NCBI RefSeq assembly: GCF_032854445.1
Contig: NC_088302.1
Coordinates: 7,189,338-7,249,337 of the forward strand
Source: Liolophura sinensis
Lineage: Eukaryota; Mollusca; Polyplacophora; Chitonida; Chitonidae
Direction of reading: 5' to 3'
Length of the DNA stretch: 60,000 bases
The notes beneath the pieces were generated by a model. The model worked only from the letters and a program-made list of their open reading frames with translations. It made no database searches and was not told the origin of the DNA. Position numbers and translations under genes: made by a program. Shown one piece after another: positions 46,010 to 57,436 of the stretch. The first letter of the stretch is position 1. Each line of letters opens with the position of its first letter.

Positions 46010-46466
46010 CTGTAATGTTCCACTTTTGGACGGAAATACAGAAGACCTACAGGAGGAGTTTCCTGGGATATTTTCCTCTTGTGTTGTTACCAGATCACAG
46101 AAAAGAGCTAGGGAGAAGGAAGGCAATTCTTCTATTAGCACTGGGGATTCAGTGGGTAATATTAATTTTTCTGAAACGTTCTTTTATGATATTGATGGTG
46201 CAGAGGGTGGTCATGAGGTAGACAGACCTGTGTTTTCTCGATTTCATGTGGTTACAACTACAGTTAGATCCCGAATTGACGGAATTAAGTAAGTCTGCTT
46301 TATCTGTGGAGGAAATAGTTGAGGTAACTGTTGGTTATTACATGAAGGATGAACTGTTGAAAAGGAAGAATAGACCTCCATATGTATCAGCTAACAATGG
46401 ATTGGGCAATTTTTAATCAAGTTGTCTTACCTCCCAGTTATAGACAGGAAGTACATAGGTTAGCTC
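46010..46466 (+). pseudogene. Protease-to-integrase linker region of the LTR element
   Basis: Contains DLQEEFPGIFSSCVVTRSQK in one frame, a phrase typical of the segment between protease and integrase in gypsy-type elements, then frame breaks. Near 46420 the text LPPSYRQEVHRLAHE is the start of the integrase zinc-binding domain (its first His region). Confidence 0.6.
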
Positions 46467-47186
46467 ATGAGATTCGAATTAGGCATTGGAAAGACAGAAA
46501 GTAAAATTACTCGCCACTTTCACTGCCCTAAGATTCGCAATGATGTTAATTTCTGTAAGACATGTCTCATCTGTCAACTGGTAGGTAAACACCAGCATAG
46601 TGTTAATTTCTGTAAGACATGTCACACCTGTCAACTGGTAGGAAAATACCAGCATAGTGTTAATTTCTGTAAGACATGTCACACCTGTCAACTGGTAGGA
46701 AAACACCAGCATAGTGTTAATTTCTGTAAGACATGTCACACCTGTCAACTGGTAGGAAAACACCAGCATAGTGTTAATTTCTGTAAGACATGTCACACCT
46801 GTCAACTGGTAGGAAAACACCAGCATAGTGTTAATTTCTGTAAGACATGTCACACCTATCAACTGGTAGGAAAACACCAGCATAGTTTAAGACTTGCACC
46901 ATTAATTCCCATTCCTGCTTTTGGTGAAACTTTTAGTAAGGTGCTCATTGATTGCGTTGGGCCATTACCTAAAACTAAGACAGGATATCTTTTGACTATT
47001 ATGGATACAGCTACTAGATTTCCGGACGCTATCCCACTGAAACAGATAACTACTCCTCAGGTCGTTAATAGTTTGTTACAATTTTTCACCAGGTATGTTT
47101 TACCTAAGGAAATACAATCTGACCAGGGGTCAAATTTTATGTCAAGCTTATTTCAGGAAGTTATGTATCAGCTGGGAATTAAGTAG
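46467..47186 (+). pseudogene. Integrase remnant with expanded zinc-binding segment
   Basis: N-terminal: HFHCPKI, then six copies of a 19-residue unit VNFCKTCHTCQLVGKHQHS in place of one. Core: VLIDCVGPLPKTKTGY with the first catalytic Asp, then EIQSDQGSNFMSSLF with the second. A stop at 47184-47186 interrupts; past it the frame continues with TTYHPQSPWAVERYHQ, holding the catalytic Glu, to about 47375. The DDE triad is thus visible but spread over broken frames. Confidence 0.85.
46545..46886 (+). repeat. Six tandem 57-bp copies within integrase
   Basis: GTTAATTTCTGTAAGACATG begins at 46545, 46602, 46659, 46716, 46773 and 46830. Each copy keeps the reading frame and repeats the Cys pair of the HHCC zinc motif. 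The first copy has CLIC for CHTC; the last has lost one Cys (CHTY). Confidence 0.97.
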
Positions 47187-47660
47187 CTTAAATCCACAAC
47201 TTATCACCCTCAATCCCCATGGGCTGTGGAACGATACCACCAGCCTATGAAGTGTGCTCCAGGAGTTTATTTTATGGAATATCCTGAAGACTGGGACAAA
47301 GGGATTCCATTTATATTGTCTGCCACAAGGGATACGCCTAATGAGTCCACTGCGTTTAGTCCATTTGAGTTGGTGTAAGGTCATGAAGTTAGAGGTCATT
47401 TAGATTTCATGAAGGAGAGTATCTTGGCTCAGGAAACTTATTCGAATATATTTCCCAGTTTCGGGAAAGGTTATATAAAGCCTGGGAGACAGTTCGGGCT
47501 AATTTGAAGACCTCTTAGGAAAAAATGAAACTATACTACCACAAGAAGGCTAAGGCAAAAACTTTTCTCCTGGGGATCAGTTTCTAGTTTTGTTGCCCCG
47601 ACCTCAGGAACCGCTTAAGGCCAAGTTTATTGAACCATATTGAGCAATTTAGACAAACTG
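47187..47660 (+). pseudogene. Integrase C-terminal remnant, multiple stops
   Basis: Reads on from the core: EDWDKGIPFILSATRDTPNE, then STAFSPFELV, a stop, then GHEVRGHLDFMKES. Later pieces (near 47580-47640) follow the usual LVLLPRPQEPLKAKF-like theme of the C-terminal domain, in broken frames. Confidence 0.7.
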
Positions 47661-48050
47661 TTAAGTCACCTTTAGTCAGATACAGGATATTTGCAAGTTG
47701 CTCGAAACTTATCCTAAGATATGTTCGGGTGTACCAGGTGTACTAATGCTGCAATACATGATGGAGCTGTACCTACCAAACAGCACCCCTACAGATTTAA
47801 TCCTGCAAAGTTAACTCTTGTTAACCAGGAAGTACGGTACATGTTAGACAATGACATCACAGAGCCTAGCCAGAGTGACTGGTGTTCACTAGTTGTAGTT
47901 ATCCCTAAGCCCCATGGATCTGTACGCCTAGGTTTGGATCACAGACAGGTCAATGCTGTAACCAATACGGATCCTTACCCTATTCGTCGTATTGAGGATT
48001 GTATTGATAGGGTAGGAGATGCCAAGTTTATTATTGAGATTGAGCCCGAA
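47661..48050 (+). pseudogene. Reverse transcriptase N-terminal remnant, Ty3/gypsy type
   Basis: One open frame has TNAAIHDG, KQHPYRFNPAKLTLVNQEV, ITEPSQSDWCSLVVVIPKPH, then GSVRLGLDHRQVNAVTNTDP and YPIRRIEDCIDRVGDAKFI. These are the fingers region of gypsy-type RT. The text becomes unrelated after about 48045, before the catalytic YXDD box, so the enzyme is incomplete. Confidence 0.85.
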
Positions 48051-48164
48051 ATACATTTATACATGTATATTTCTTTATGTACATATATCTCTCGTAACAT
48101 TATTTTATTCAATATTGTATATATGTATTATATTTAGTGATTGTGAAGATCACCGTACTTCTTT
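48051..48164 (+). other. Deletion junction in the LTR element
   Basis: AT-rich sequence of no recognised origin replaces the rest of RT, RNase H and the remainder of pol. Confidence 0.5.
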
Positions 48165-48191
48165 GGGCCGGGGAGAGGGGGGGGGGGGGGG
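48165..48191 (+). other. Polypurine tract before the 3' LTR
   Basis: A G-rich purine stretch (GGGCCGGGGAGAGG then a G-run) directly precedes TGTTACT. This is the expected primer site for plus-strand synthesis in an LTR element. Confidence 0.7.
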
Positions 48192-48987
48192 TGTTACTAA
48201 CCTCATCTTTGAATATTGTATTATTTATTTTTTTATTTTACCGCGTCGAGGTTTGACCTAAATTTTCCCCCTTTTGGTAAGTTATAGCCTGCAATGTAAT
48301 TCAGTCGAGCGTTCTCGACGCCTCGGTGTTTATGACATTCGTGTCATTGTACATAGGGTATACATTCTGGAAATATATATCGGCGTTGTAAACATGTTAA
48401 GGATCAAACCATCCAGTTTTCTGTGAAGGATTTGCTGGGTTTGAAGATATCGGCTTTCACGTCATTCGACATTCGTACTCCATTTTCTATACAGAGCGCT
48501 TGTCATTTTTTGGAGACGTTATTTTGGAGCTTGTATCGCTCATTGTCTCTTTGTGCCATTACGTACATTTCATCCCAGTTTACCCTGAAAGTGACTTTGT
48601 GTATATTTCCGAGGAAACATACATACATAAACATATTTCCCTGGGAAGTTACACATTCACAGGCAGTTGGGGAATGAGCCACTTATCGGACTGTCATCCG
48701 TAGATTGAGAAATTCGTCCTAACTGTGGATTCTATATTTATGTGGACTGACTCGCGTTTGGAAGCTGGAATATTCCATCCGCATTTGGACGCTATATATT
48801 TAATTTGTATTGTTTTGTATAATATTGTCAGTAATATTGTTTGTCTATTTTGTTAAAATATATGTATAAACTTATTCAAGCTTCTTCTTGTTTCTTTGTT
48901 TGATCTTGTGTAAGACCTATCGCTGATCTGAGAGTTAAACAAGCCAATTGTTTCTCATCTTTACTCTCCGACAGTGGTACCCTTACA
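48192..48987 (+). repeat. 3' LTR, about 796 bp
   Basis: Begins TGTTACTAACC right after the polypurine tract and ends ...GTGGTACCCTTACA. The last ~65 bases are repeated at 44849-44913. TG...CA ends are as usual for LTRs. No gene lies within; small open frames at 48423-48703 are chance. Confidence 0.72.
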
Positions 48988-49400
48988 AAGAGGACAACTG
49001 GCCAGAATTCGAATAAACCGACGGTGTTTACAATCAGGAGCTCGCCATTTAAACCCGCTTATGCGTTTGTCAAAGGCCAGCAAACATACAACGTCTTAGT
49101 CTTTGACTCATTTATCAGAACAAAATTAATCTACATAAAATACAAGTGTAAAAGATACAAATTTCTTTGCAATAGACTTCTGTGATATTCACACATCCAA
49201 TACAAAAGGGTCTACCCAACCACATTTACATTGAAAACAGTCTCTATGACAATGTCAACATGGGGGAAGTAGGCTAATTTTACCAACGTTCTCGGAAGCA
49301 CTCCGAAGCAACGAAATGTGTGCTACATATATATCTCATTGGCTATGCGTCGATGATTCCGACCAATGAGATCGCGCGAATTAGTAAAAATCGGCCTAGA
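48988..49400. other. Unassigned DNA after the LTR element
   Basis: No feature is recognised. Confidence 0.4.
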
Positions 49401-49404
49401 TCAG

Positions 49405-49649
49405 TCAATGGAAAATGTAAGACATCCAGTTGGAAACTTCGGCAATGGACATAAGAGCATCCTTGATGGGTGATTTGGCTAAGCTTCCACACAGAGTAAA
49501 CGTAGAGAGTATATCGGATCCTATTAACTTATCAGACATTCGTATCACGGTGTCAAAACAGACATTTGTATACCAGTCGTCAACCAAATTTGACATTCCA
49601 GACCAATAACCACTTCCCAAAACGACATTCAACTCAAACCACCAAGGAA
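49405..49649 (-). CDS. Weak candidate last exon, minus strand
   Basis: On the minus strand, after an acceptor-like ACTTTCTTAATAG, a frame of about 80 codons is open to a stop at 49405. It contains PWWFELNVVLGSGYWSGM and, further on, SPIKDALMSIAEVSNWMSYI. There is no start codon of its own and no recognised domain. Another coding-like piece (MDDSQPSWEFLSANTIHSSK) lies at about 51190-51041 on the same strand, but no consistent spliced chain could be built. Confidence 0.22.
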
Positions 49650-49660
49650 CTATTAAGAAA

Positions 49661-50589
49661 GTATATAATGCACGAAATTAAGAAGGATTCATTCGAAGAA
49701 AAGTGATTTACTTTTCAGCGATGCTGGAAAGGCTCAAGGATTGTTCTATCCGGATGAATCAAATCGGTATCCACATCGTGTACCATGCTAGTTTATAAGT
49801 TGTCAATAATCAAGAAATGATGTATCTCATTTGGACTTTCTAATGCCCATCTAATTCAACACAGTGACTATACCGCCCTGGATCCAGGTTAAGCGGAACT
49901 GACACAGTCGTGAAGTAGAGTACTAGTTTCTGGATACTGTTCATATTTACTTACAAGCGAATCTTACTCACTGTGAAACTCGAGAAACACACATTTTTCA
50001 GCCATATCAAGGCCCCTGGGTATATTGCTATCCATATCTAAGGATGATTTACTTTGTCAAAATTTAAACTATCCCTCTTGTCGTAAAGTCATCGTGACGA
50101 CAGATCGCTTTGGTCTTTGTACAAATACAAAGTCCAGGTAAGGTGTATACCATCTCGAGAGTCAGAAGTCGTCAACCATCGAGTGATTTGTATCCTTGAC
50201 TAACTGGATTTTGTAGTATTTGACGATAACTTCTGGCATTCATGGAAATCGTCACACAACACACATGATCTAACAAATGCTACAATAATCAGAGGAGATA
50301 TTAAATTACATATACAACACATTATATGCAGCTGGTTCCGGCATATCGGCCCATGTGACACACAGCCTTCATTAACAGGAAATGGGACTGATAGTGTGGA
50401 GATACCGGCGAGTTTGGGGAATTTCAAGATGGTGGGACGGTTTACATATGCAAAGGGCGTTATATGGATGTATCACGTCTCTGTGGAAAAGCACATTTTA
50501 TTTCATTGGCAAAGTTCTAAATTAGTTTACAATACTCTCGGTGTAAAGTTGAAGAGATGTTTTGTATGTATGTGATCTGACCTAGGTGA
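49661..50589. other. Unassigned DNA
   Basis: On the minus strand there are splice-like signals (CACA|GTGAGTAAG near 49965; a pyrimidine-rich acceptor near 50290) and several short open pieces in more than one frame. These conflict with each other, so no exon is called. Confidence 0.3.
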
Positions 50590-50848
50590 TTCTCCTTGAC
50601 TGAGGAGGTTAGCACACCAGCAAGGCGCAATAAACCAGAAGCCTCCCACCAATACGGTCGCTGTGAGTTCAAGTTCAGCTCATGCTGGCTTCCTCTCTGG
50701 CCGTACTGAGAAGGTCTGTCAGGAACGTGCGAATGATCGTGGATTTTACCCGGACCCTGCCTGGTCTCCTCCCACTATAATTCTGACCGCCCTCGAATAA
50801 GTGAACTATTCTCGAGTACGGCGTAAAACAACAAATAAATAAAAAAAT
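50590..50848 (+). mobile_element. SINE, family B, diverged
   Basis: Follows family B along its length: CACCAATACGGTCGCTGTGA, GTTCAAGTTCAGCTCATGCT, GAACGTGCGAATGATCGTGG and GAGTACGGCGTAAAACAACA with an AAATA tail. The A-box half of the head is worn. Confidence 0.85.
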
Positions 50849-51860
50849 AGCCTACAAAACGTCGATCTTACATACATTTTACCCATTACATATTATTAAC
50901 ATATCCCAGAAACCACGACTTCTGGGACATGTAGTGCCATAAAGCGTCATTATGTATGTGTAATAACGAGACATCATGTCGTCTATATGGAAGAGGCACA
51001 CTACAGGCTTAATTCCAAGGCGAGCCGTGCACTAGTGTCACATTCCAGAACATCCGCCTTCTTCTGAGATTTGTGTATTTGTGTTATCCGGCTCAATAAG
51101 CGAATTTAGAGAGAAAGCTTCATACAGTTTCGACGAATGGATTGTGTTAGCGCTTAGAAATTCCCAAGATGGCTGACTGTCGTCCATATTGTATGGTACT
51201 AGTGTAACAGAACACACATCCCTTACAGCGAATTTATTACACACCCACACTATTCTAAGTAAAACATGTGTGCCCTACTGAGATGAATAGGGCACGGTTT
51301 TTGCCTCCCGACCTCCAGTGGTTCTGAAATGACAGACGATTTGATCAGTCCTAATCATGCGTTAGTGCTTATAGACGCTATAAGCGTATAAAAGCTGTAT
51401 GATCGAATTTAAGGATAAGCGAATGAAAAGGCAAGCATTACATTTTATAAATACATAAAAGAAAATGGACGCAATATATGAGTCAAGATCAAGTATCTGT
51501 CGTAACCTATAAACGAGGCATTGGTGCAAAGCTATGTATGAGGGTGGCAAAGAAAAACAAGAAAAATATGACAGATGTGCAATCACAAGCTGCGACGCAT
51601 GCGCATTTTAAAAATGCTTCCAGCCACGATCAAGGACAAGGAAATCCTCCTTCCCATTAACAGTAACAGCAAAGCTGTCATCCCAAAATGCTGGTGTGCT
51701 CGTTCCTAAAAATGCTATTTCTCTAGGACGATGGACAAATAATGTTCTTGTAAGAAGAATAGCTATACGGATGGTGCCTTTTATCGCACTCGCAATCGGG
51801 TACTATATAGATGGGTAACGTAATATAAGTGTAGAGTAAAACCAGAGCAGTGACGACCGT
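50849..51860. other. Unassigned DNA with a minus-strand open piece
   Basis: The frame at 51041-51250 on the minus strand, with an ATG near 51190 in a fair context (CAATATGG), is open for about 49 codons and reads acidic and serine-rich. No domain is recognised. Confidence 0.3.
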
Positions 51861-51874
51861 GTTGGCAAATGGTT

Positions 51875-51975
51875 ACACGTAAGCGGTGAAATACGGCATC
51901 TTGTCAATTTATCTGTTAGGGTTTTATTCCTACAGTTCATGTAAATGCATAAAAAGCAGTAACGCATAGCACCCC
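51875..51975 (+). repeat. Dispersed repeat, family G, copy 2
   Basis: GTGAAATACGGCATCTTGTC, AATTTATC, GGGTTTTATT and ATGTAAATGCATAAAAAG align in order with 29590-29700. Confidence 0.5.
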
Positions 51976-53589
51976 CACCCCACCTCCCTACCACCATACA
52001 TGGTTTAAGCAGAATACGGTAAAAAAAATGCAGCGATGTTAGTTGTAATTTGATAGTCGTCCCCGGTCAAGAATTGCTCAAAATGCTGCGTTGTCATTTA
52101 ACATACAATCACATTAAGACATACCCTTGGTTATTAGAGCTACACGTACCATTAAACATTAATCAATGGCTAGGCGTCGGAGGAGGCATGTGTCGTGCTG
52201 GGGTTTTTCCACCCTGCTGAAAACTGGCAATCTCATCAATGTTCCCGTGTGGGCCTCAAAACTCCACAAACGCACGTACACAGCCCAAGCCGAATCGGCT
52301 CAATCTGGATGCCAGTGTTCATGTTCGGACGTCCAGTCTGCACAGGTTGAGAAATGAGAGTTCACACGTGCTTTCCATTTAGAATTTTTATTTTTTCTGG
52401 TTCAGAGAATGGTGCTGTTGCCTGCTCTCGTCTGCCTTGATTATTTTTTTTTTATAAAGGTCTGTCAATACACATAGGCATATAATTACACTATTCTCGT
52501 TGCCCTTAATTTCGTTAGCTTTTTGCATATCTTACCACGTGGTTTAAATTTTGGGGGAAACTATCATATCACCTTTCGGAAGGTCAAGTCTATAAACGAA
52601 AAAGAAAATGTTCAATAGGTGCGAAAATTGCGGAAATCTTTTCGTTAAACCTGGTTACGCCCACCGGGTCTACAAGGTTCAGTAACCAGAAATGTGTAGC
52701 TAATCAAAATGACTAAACATGGGCAAACAGACAGGTCCCGGTTGTTCAAAACTATTTTAAGACTTAATACCAGATTTAACTTTAAGCCAAGTCTTCAGTT
52801 TTGTACATAGCCCAAAAATAATGGCGAAACAGTGTTTTAAATATGAACTAAACCTGCTGCGGCTATACTCTGACTTTAGACAACTGCATTGACTGCTGAG
52901 TTTGGTTAAAAGTTTAGATACAAAAATACCAGTGTTAGCTAATACACTTTCGAACAACTGGGCGAAGACCAATAATCTCCAATTACCAGATGTTACCAGT
53001 TATCACCATTCTCATGCAAATGTTTCTAGAATATGCAAAAGCAATGTGTTTAGTCAAGAGGATCAATATTTAGTTAACTTCAAATTTCTATGGTTTCTGC
53101 ATTTTATTGATTATTATTAAGGTCTTTCTTACCTTGGAAATAAATAAACTAAAAATGTAAAATAAGAAGAATTAAACTTTATTTAACACTGCATTATGTG
53201 CAGTCCATTATGTGCAATCCGTAAATTGCCCAGATGGGTATTCCGGTGCGTGTGATAATTGTTATCTTAAATTGCCTTTCATGTAAATTGGGATTTTGTG
53301 CATGATTCGAATTTCTGCAATATTTATTCTACTCAGTATGCATTCTGATCCGATTTGGTTTTATGATACGCTTTGATCATCCCTAAGTCATTCTCCAATA
53401 TATTGACCGCACAAAATCTCCAGAGGCCAGGAACAGTTCAAGACACGTAGATATTTACCTTTGAAAAGTCCACTCGCTTCATCCCATTATAATACAAATT
53501 TCTTGAAGTGTCCAATGATTGCTCTCATCTACAGATCAACAATTAAATTTAGCCTTTGTTTCTCTGTCAAAGTGTTGAAGAGAGATTTG
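51976..53589. other. Unassigned DNA
   Basis: No gene or repeat is recognised. Short open frames at 52166-52357 and 52902-53120 have no motif. Confidence 0.4.
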
Positions 53590-53650
53590 AAAGCCGCGAT
53601 ATGGTTGCAATGTTGCCGAGCTGACGTTATAACATAATCATTCTATCGAA
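53590..53650 (+). mobile_element. Worn LINE 3' tail
   Basis: GCCGCGATATGGTTGCAATG, TTGCCGAGCTGACGTTATAA and CATAATCATTC parallel the LINE end at 4455-4540 with many changes. Confidence 0.5.
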
Positions 53651-55841
53651 CTGGGGCCGCTTGCACAGAGCGATCGCAGCCTAAGTGGACTGTCACGACA
53701 ATGGCTACAAATGTTAAAGCATATGTTGCCATGGTAGTGACAGTCAACTTGAGCTACGTTCGCTTTGTGCTAGAGGCCCTGATCTGCTGGACCTGCGCTT
53801 TGTTTACTTTAATATGGAGAGGAGAATTTATACTAGTTTTGTTCTTTCCATGGGAACGTGATCTGCGAATGAAATTGCCCTAAAATGAAGATAAAGATAG
53901 GACTGATTTGATCAGCTCACACATTTGTTTGAAAACGACGAAAGCTGTTGTTTGTGTGTCTTGGAAAGGCCAAAGGTAAGCCAGTAAATTATTTGAATGT
54001 GGCCGAATTTGGATGTTGAACTCGTTGGGAGACGAATACAGGCTTTCATTTAGGACGAAAAGGACTTTTTTGTTTTTTTGTCTCACCTAGACATGTGTCA
54101 AGACACAAGGGTTCTACTCATTCGATGCACCTTATCTGTGTCAAAGGTTTGTTAGACAAAGACGTTATGTTCCTATTGTGCACTGTAGGCCATACTGACC
54201 TCAAACATCTATGTGGCTCATTTGCCATTTAAAATAAACCACTACTTATAAATTATATAAAACAGGGCAGGAAAAGGGATATTCCTTACATAGCCTTCCG
54301 GGATTTGGGATCGAACTTAAAATGGCCGTCAGGAAGTACCCTATATGTAAATTAGGTACACGCTTGATTAAAGTTTTAATTCTTCCTGTTCCGTGAATAT
54401 AAACATGTCCGTCACAATGTCGATGATGTAAATGAGGTGCATCTTATACTTTTATTAATCTGAATGTATCTGAACCGTCAATCACAGTTTTTACTTTTCA
54501 TGTACGGATACAACGTACAACTTTATTTCAGGAGATTACACAAACACCTAAACTCACAATGATGGGAAGTGTCATCTAAGAACGTTTAGGTTTTAACAAC
54601 ATATTTCAGTATCATATATACCTCCCCAGACTGCTCGAGTGCGTAGATCTGAAAATGAGGCCAAACACACAGAAAAACATTTTACGTTATAAATGTATTA
54701 TGACACGTAAGAGGATGAAAAATAATACGTCTACTGTTCGATAGTGGAGTGATTGGGGTTTTAACGCTGGAAGTCGTAGCGGGCGATGGTGAGATAATCA
54801 TGCTCGCAATATGCCAGTAAACTCAAATTGATTCAAGCAGAGCCCTCTGTAACTAAAAAATCTAGTAATTTGTCTAATCACCATCGTCATTTTACCGATA
54901 GTCAGCATAACTTAGGATGTTCAAAAAGTGAGGGTGCCTTAACAGCGAATGTTCTGAAGAGCAGTTTGGGGTGGTGGTGGTGGTGGTGGTTGGGGGGGGG
55001 GGCAGTGATCAGTTGGCTGAAAAGGATTTGTTACTAACTGATGTGTCTGTTCCAGGTAAACTACAGATTGAGGACTTTGTCAGCTGCATTAAAATTACTT
55101 TGTTTCTTTATGGCAAGAGAGCTAGCAGGCTAAGAAGTCGTAAGGCTGATATGCTCCGTTTTAGGATTCCTTACGCCAATCACACCAATACCCCCAAACA
55201 CCAACCAACCGCATTTGTGGACATATCTGGAGAAGAAATTCTTGTACACCAAAAATAACAAGGATTCATTATTGACCCTGAAAATTCAACTGGACAACAC
55301 TGTTAGAAGGGGCTGGTCAATTCGACAAAAACAGATTTTGGTACAGACGTGTCCGGCCAAATAATGGGGCGACCACACGTTAAAACGTAGAAACGACTAG
55401 ATATGTTAGGGTCAGACTTTCTTTGGTGGTCAGAAGAAAGTCACTGTAGCCATTAAAACATTAGTCAATATGACCAGAACCATTATGGCAGCGTTTTAAT
55501 GGTCGCCAGAATAGGGTCAAAGTAATCATTACTTTTGGTCGAAGCAACTAAAACTAATGAGGTTGCATTTTCTTTGGTCACCAAAATAGGGTCATGGCAA
55601 ACATTCTAAACAAAATTGTATTGGTTGTTTTGACCAATCTTTTCATGTTTCACTCATAGTGATAATAATTGCCGCCCCGTATGTGAAGTCTGAAAATAGT
55701 GTCCACCTGCTTGGAAAGGAAATGCAAACTGCCATCCCCACACCATTTCAACCGGTAACTGCATTCTCCCTTGATAAATATTCCTCGGCCCCCGAAGTCC
55801 CGTATAGGCCCCCTACATACTGACGTAACTGCATCCCTGAT
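53651..55841. other. Unassigned DNA with a GGT/G-rich run
   Basis: A GGT triplet run (54970-54990) leads into a G-run (54992-55002). Open frames on both sides of it (54828-55037, 54971-55258) have no motif I recognise; the poly-Trp in one of them is a product of the run. Confidence 0.4.
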
Positions 55842-55854
55842 CTCTTATACAGCC

Positions 55855-56205
55855 TGACAGTTGGTAGAGCGTCCGCTCCGGGACCGGTAGATCCAGGATC
55901 AGTCCTTGATCGAGTCACACCTAAGACTTTTAAAGAGGAAGTTGTAACTTCCTCGCTTGACGTTCATCATGAAGGGGATAGTGCAACGACTGGTTGACCT
56001 GTATCAGTATAATGGCTCTGGCGGGGCGCCTTACTTGCCTTCGGTAAGTCGTCTCAGTGAAGCAGCACTAAATAAAAGAGCGGTGGAAATCCGTCCTGCA
56101 ACAAGGAGGCGCATTACACCTACATGCACCCTAAGGATTCCTTCGTCGTCATATGACTGAAAAATTGTTGAGTACGACGTTAAACCCCAATCACTCACTC
56201 ACTCA
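55855..56205 (+). mobile_element. tRNA-derived SINE, family A, copy 3, with perfect target duplication
   Basis: Starts TGACAGTTGGTAGAGCGTCC (5' end shortened compared with copy 2) and ends TTGAGTACGACGTTAAACCC followed by CACTCACTCACTCACT-type repeats. A perfect 13-base direct repeat CTCTTATACAGCC lies at 55842-55854 and 56206-56218. Confidence 0.95.
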
Positions 56206-56218
56206 CTCTTATACAGCC

Positions 56219-57250
56219 ACATTTATTTTATAGAGAATTTTTGCACACTACGGCATGATGTGGCGTCTCTACACCACCTGCAGTTTTAATAAGAAACGGC
56301 GTCGTGTGTGAAGCAAAACTGGCAACAGATGTTCAGCCTAATTATTCGTGCCAATATCCCTGGGGAAACCCACGACCATTCGTGGGTACGAAGAAGATAT
56401 CAATATATATTTGTATAATATATATGTACTCTTTCAATAATACATGTACACACAGGTCTATACAGAGAAACTGCACGACCAAGTGGGTCACTTAGATCCA
56501 GGCTGCCGGAAGAACGAGAGCGACGTCCCGCCAAATGTCGATGTACTCTTTCACTGCAGGTCTCTCCTCAAGTGAATGTCACGAACCGATCGACTAACAT
56601 ATACATGATGTATAAGTGCAGCTGCAAACGGAGTCGATGACCTGTTCCTAAATATCGACGAATAAATTTTTAAATTACCAATATTCAGAATTTCAGGTCC
56701 TCTTTAAATCAATAACTGGCCTAGAATGTTAAATCGAGCTGCATAAACAAGTTATATTTCATTTGTCACAGAAAACATGCGACATCTGTAGATGTATAGT
56801 TTTTCATTTAAAGCTTGTCTATAGTAATAAATTAAAGACCTAATAAAGTGAAATGAGAGAACATGTAATAAAAACTCCGAATTACCAAATACTGCCATGA
56901 ATCTGAATATAATTTGAGTACTCTCCAAAAATAATGTGTTAAATTTAACAGAATCTGGTTGGCTGAGTGATGCTAGAATGTCTTCTGTTATTGCAGCAGA
57001 TTGTGACATGAAAAATGTATTTAGCTGACATGATACTATATGTTGATTGTGATACCGTATGATGTTATTACATTCTAGAAGCACTCAGATAACAGACCTT
57101 CAGTCAAAATCCAAAAAAATTATTATTTTTTGAGAGTATCATTTGTCGATAACGTTCATAGATGTGTCACATATATATTTGTGTACTTTATCATCTAGAT
57201 TAGGACAGTCATATTTATAAATTCGAATCCAGTATCGAATTATAATTTGC
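56219..57250. other. Unassigned DNA
   Basis: 56345-56390 has a scrap like the reversed centre of family B (CCTGGGGAAACCCACGACCA). A minus-strand frame of 110 codons at 56752-57084 has no motif. Nothing else is recognised. Confidence 0.4.
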
Positions 57251-57420
57251 ACTACATTTTATTTATTTATTTGATTGTTGTTGTCGCTATATGCTTAACA
57301 AGTTTTCACTCATCCGATGAAGATGGAAGTTTGGAGAAAAACGGAGTGCCCGTGGTAAACTACCGAGAATTTACTGGCGAAACTACTACCCCCCCCCCCC
57401 CCCCCCCCCTTCCCCAAGCA
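57251..57420 (-). mobile_element. Worn SINE, family-B-like, with poly-C run
   Basis: TTTATTTATTTATTTGATTG, TTTTCACTCATCCGATGAAG and GAGTGCCCGTGGTAAACTAC recall a reversed SINE tail and body. A C-run of 21 bases lies at 57389-57409, followed by a CA run at about 57421-57436. Confidence 0.45.
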
Positions 57421-57436
57421 AACACACACACACACA

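Larger units (their letters stand above)
44849..48987 (+). mobile_element. Decayed Ty3/gypsy-type LTR retrotransposon with integrase before RT
   Basis: Order seen: LTR remnant, nested SINE, gag zinc knuckle, protease region, linker, integrase, N-terminal RT, polypurine tract, 3' LTR. The RT is of Ty3/gypsy type, but the integrase lies upstream of it, which is the layout described for Gmr1-like elements. Most of RT and all of RNase H are missing, and stops and frame breaks interrupt the coding region, so the copy is dead. Confidence 0.85.

Noticed and set aside
54828-55258. Open frames around the GGT run with poly-Trp
   Set aside because: Low-complexity origin; the flanking peptide has no motif.
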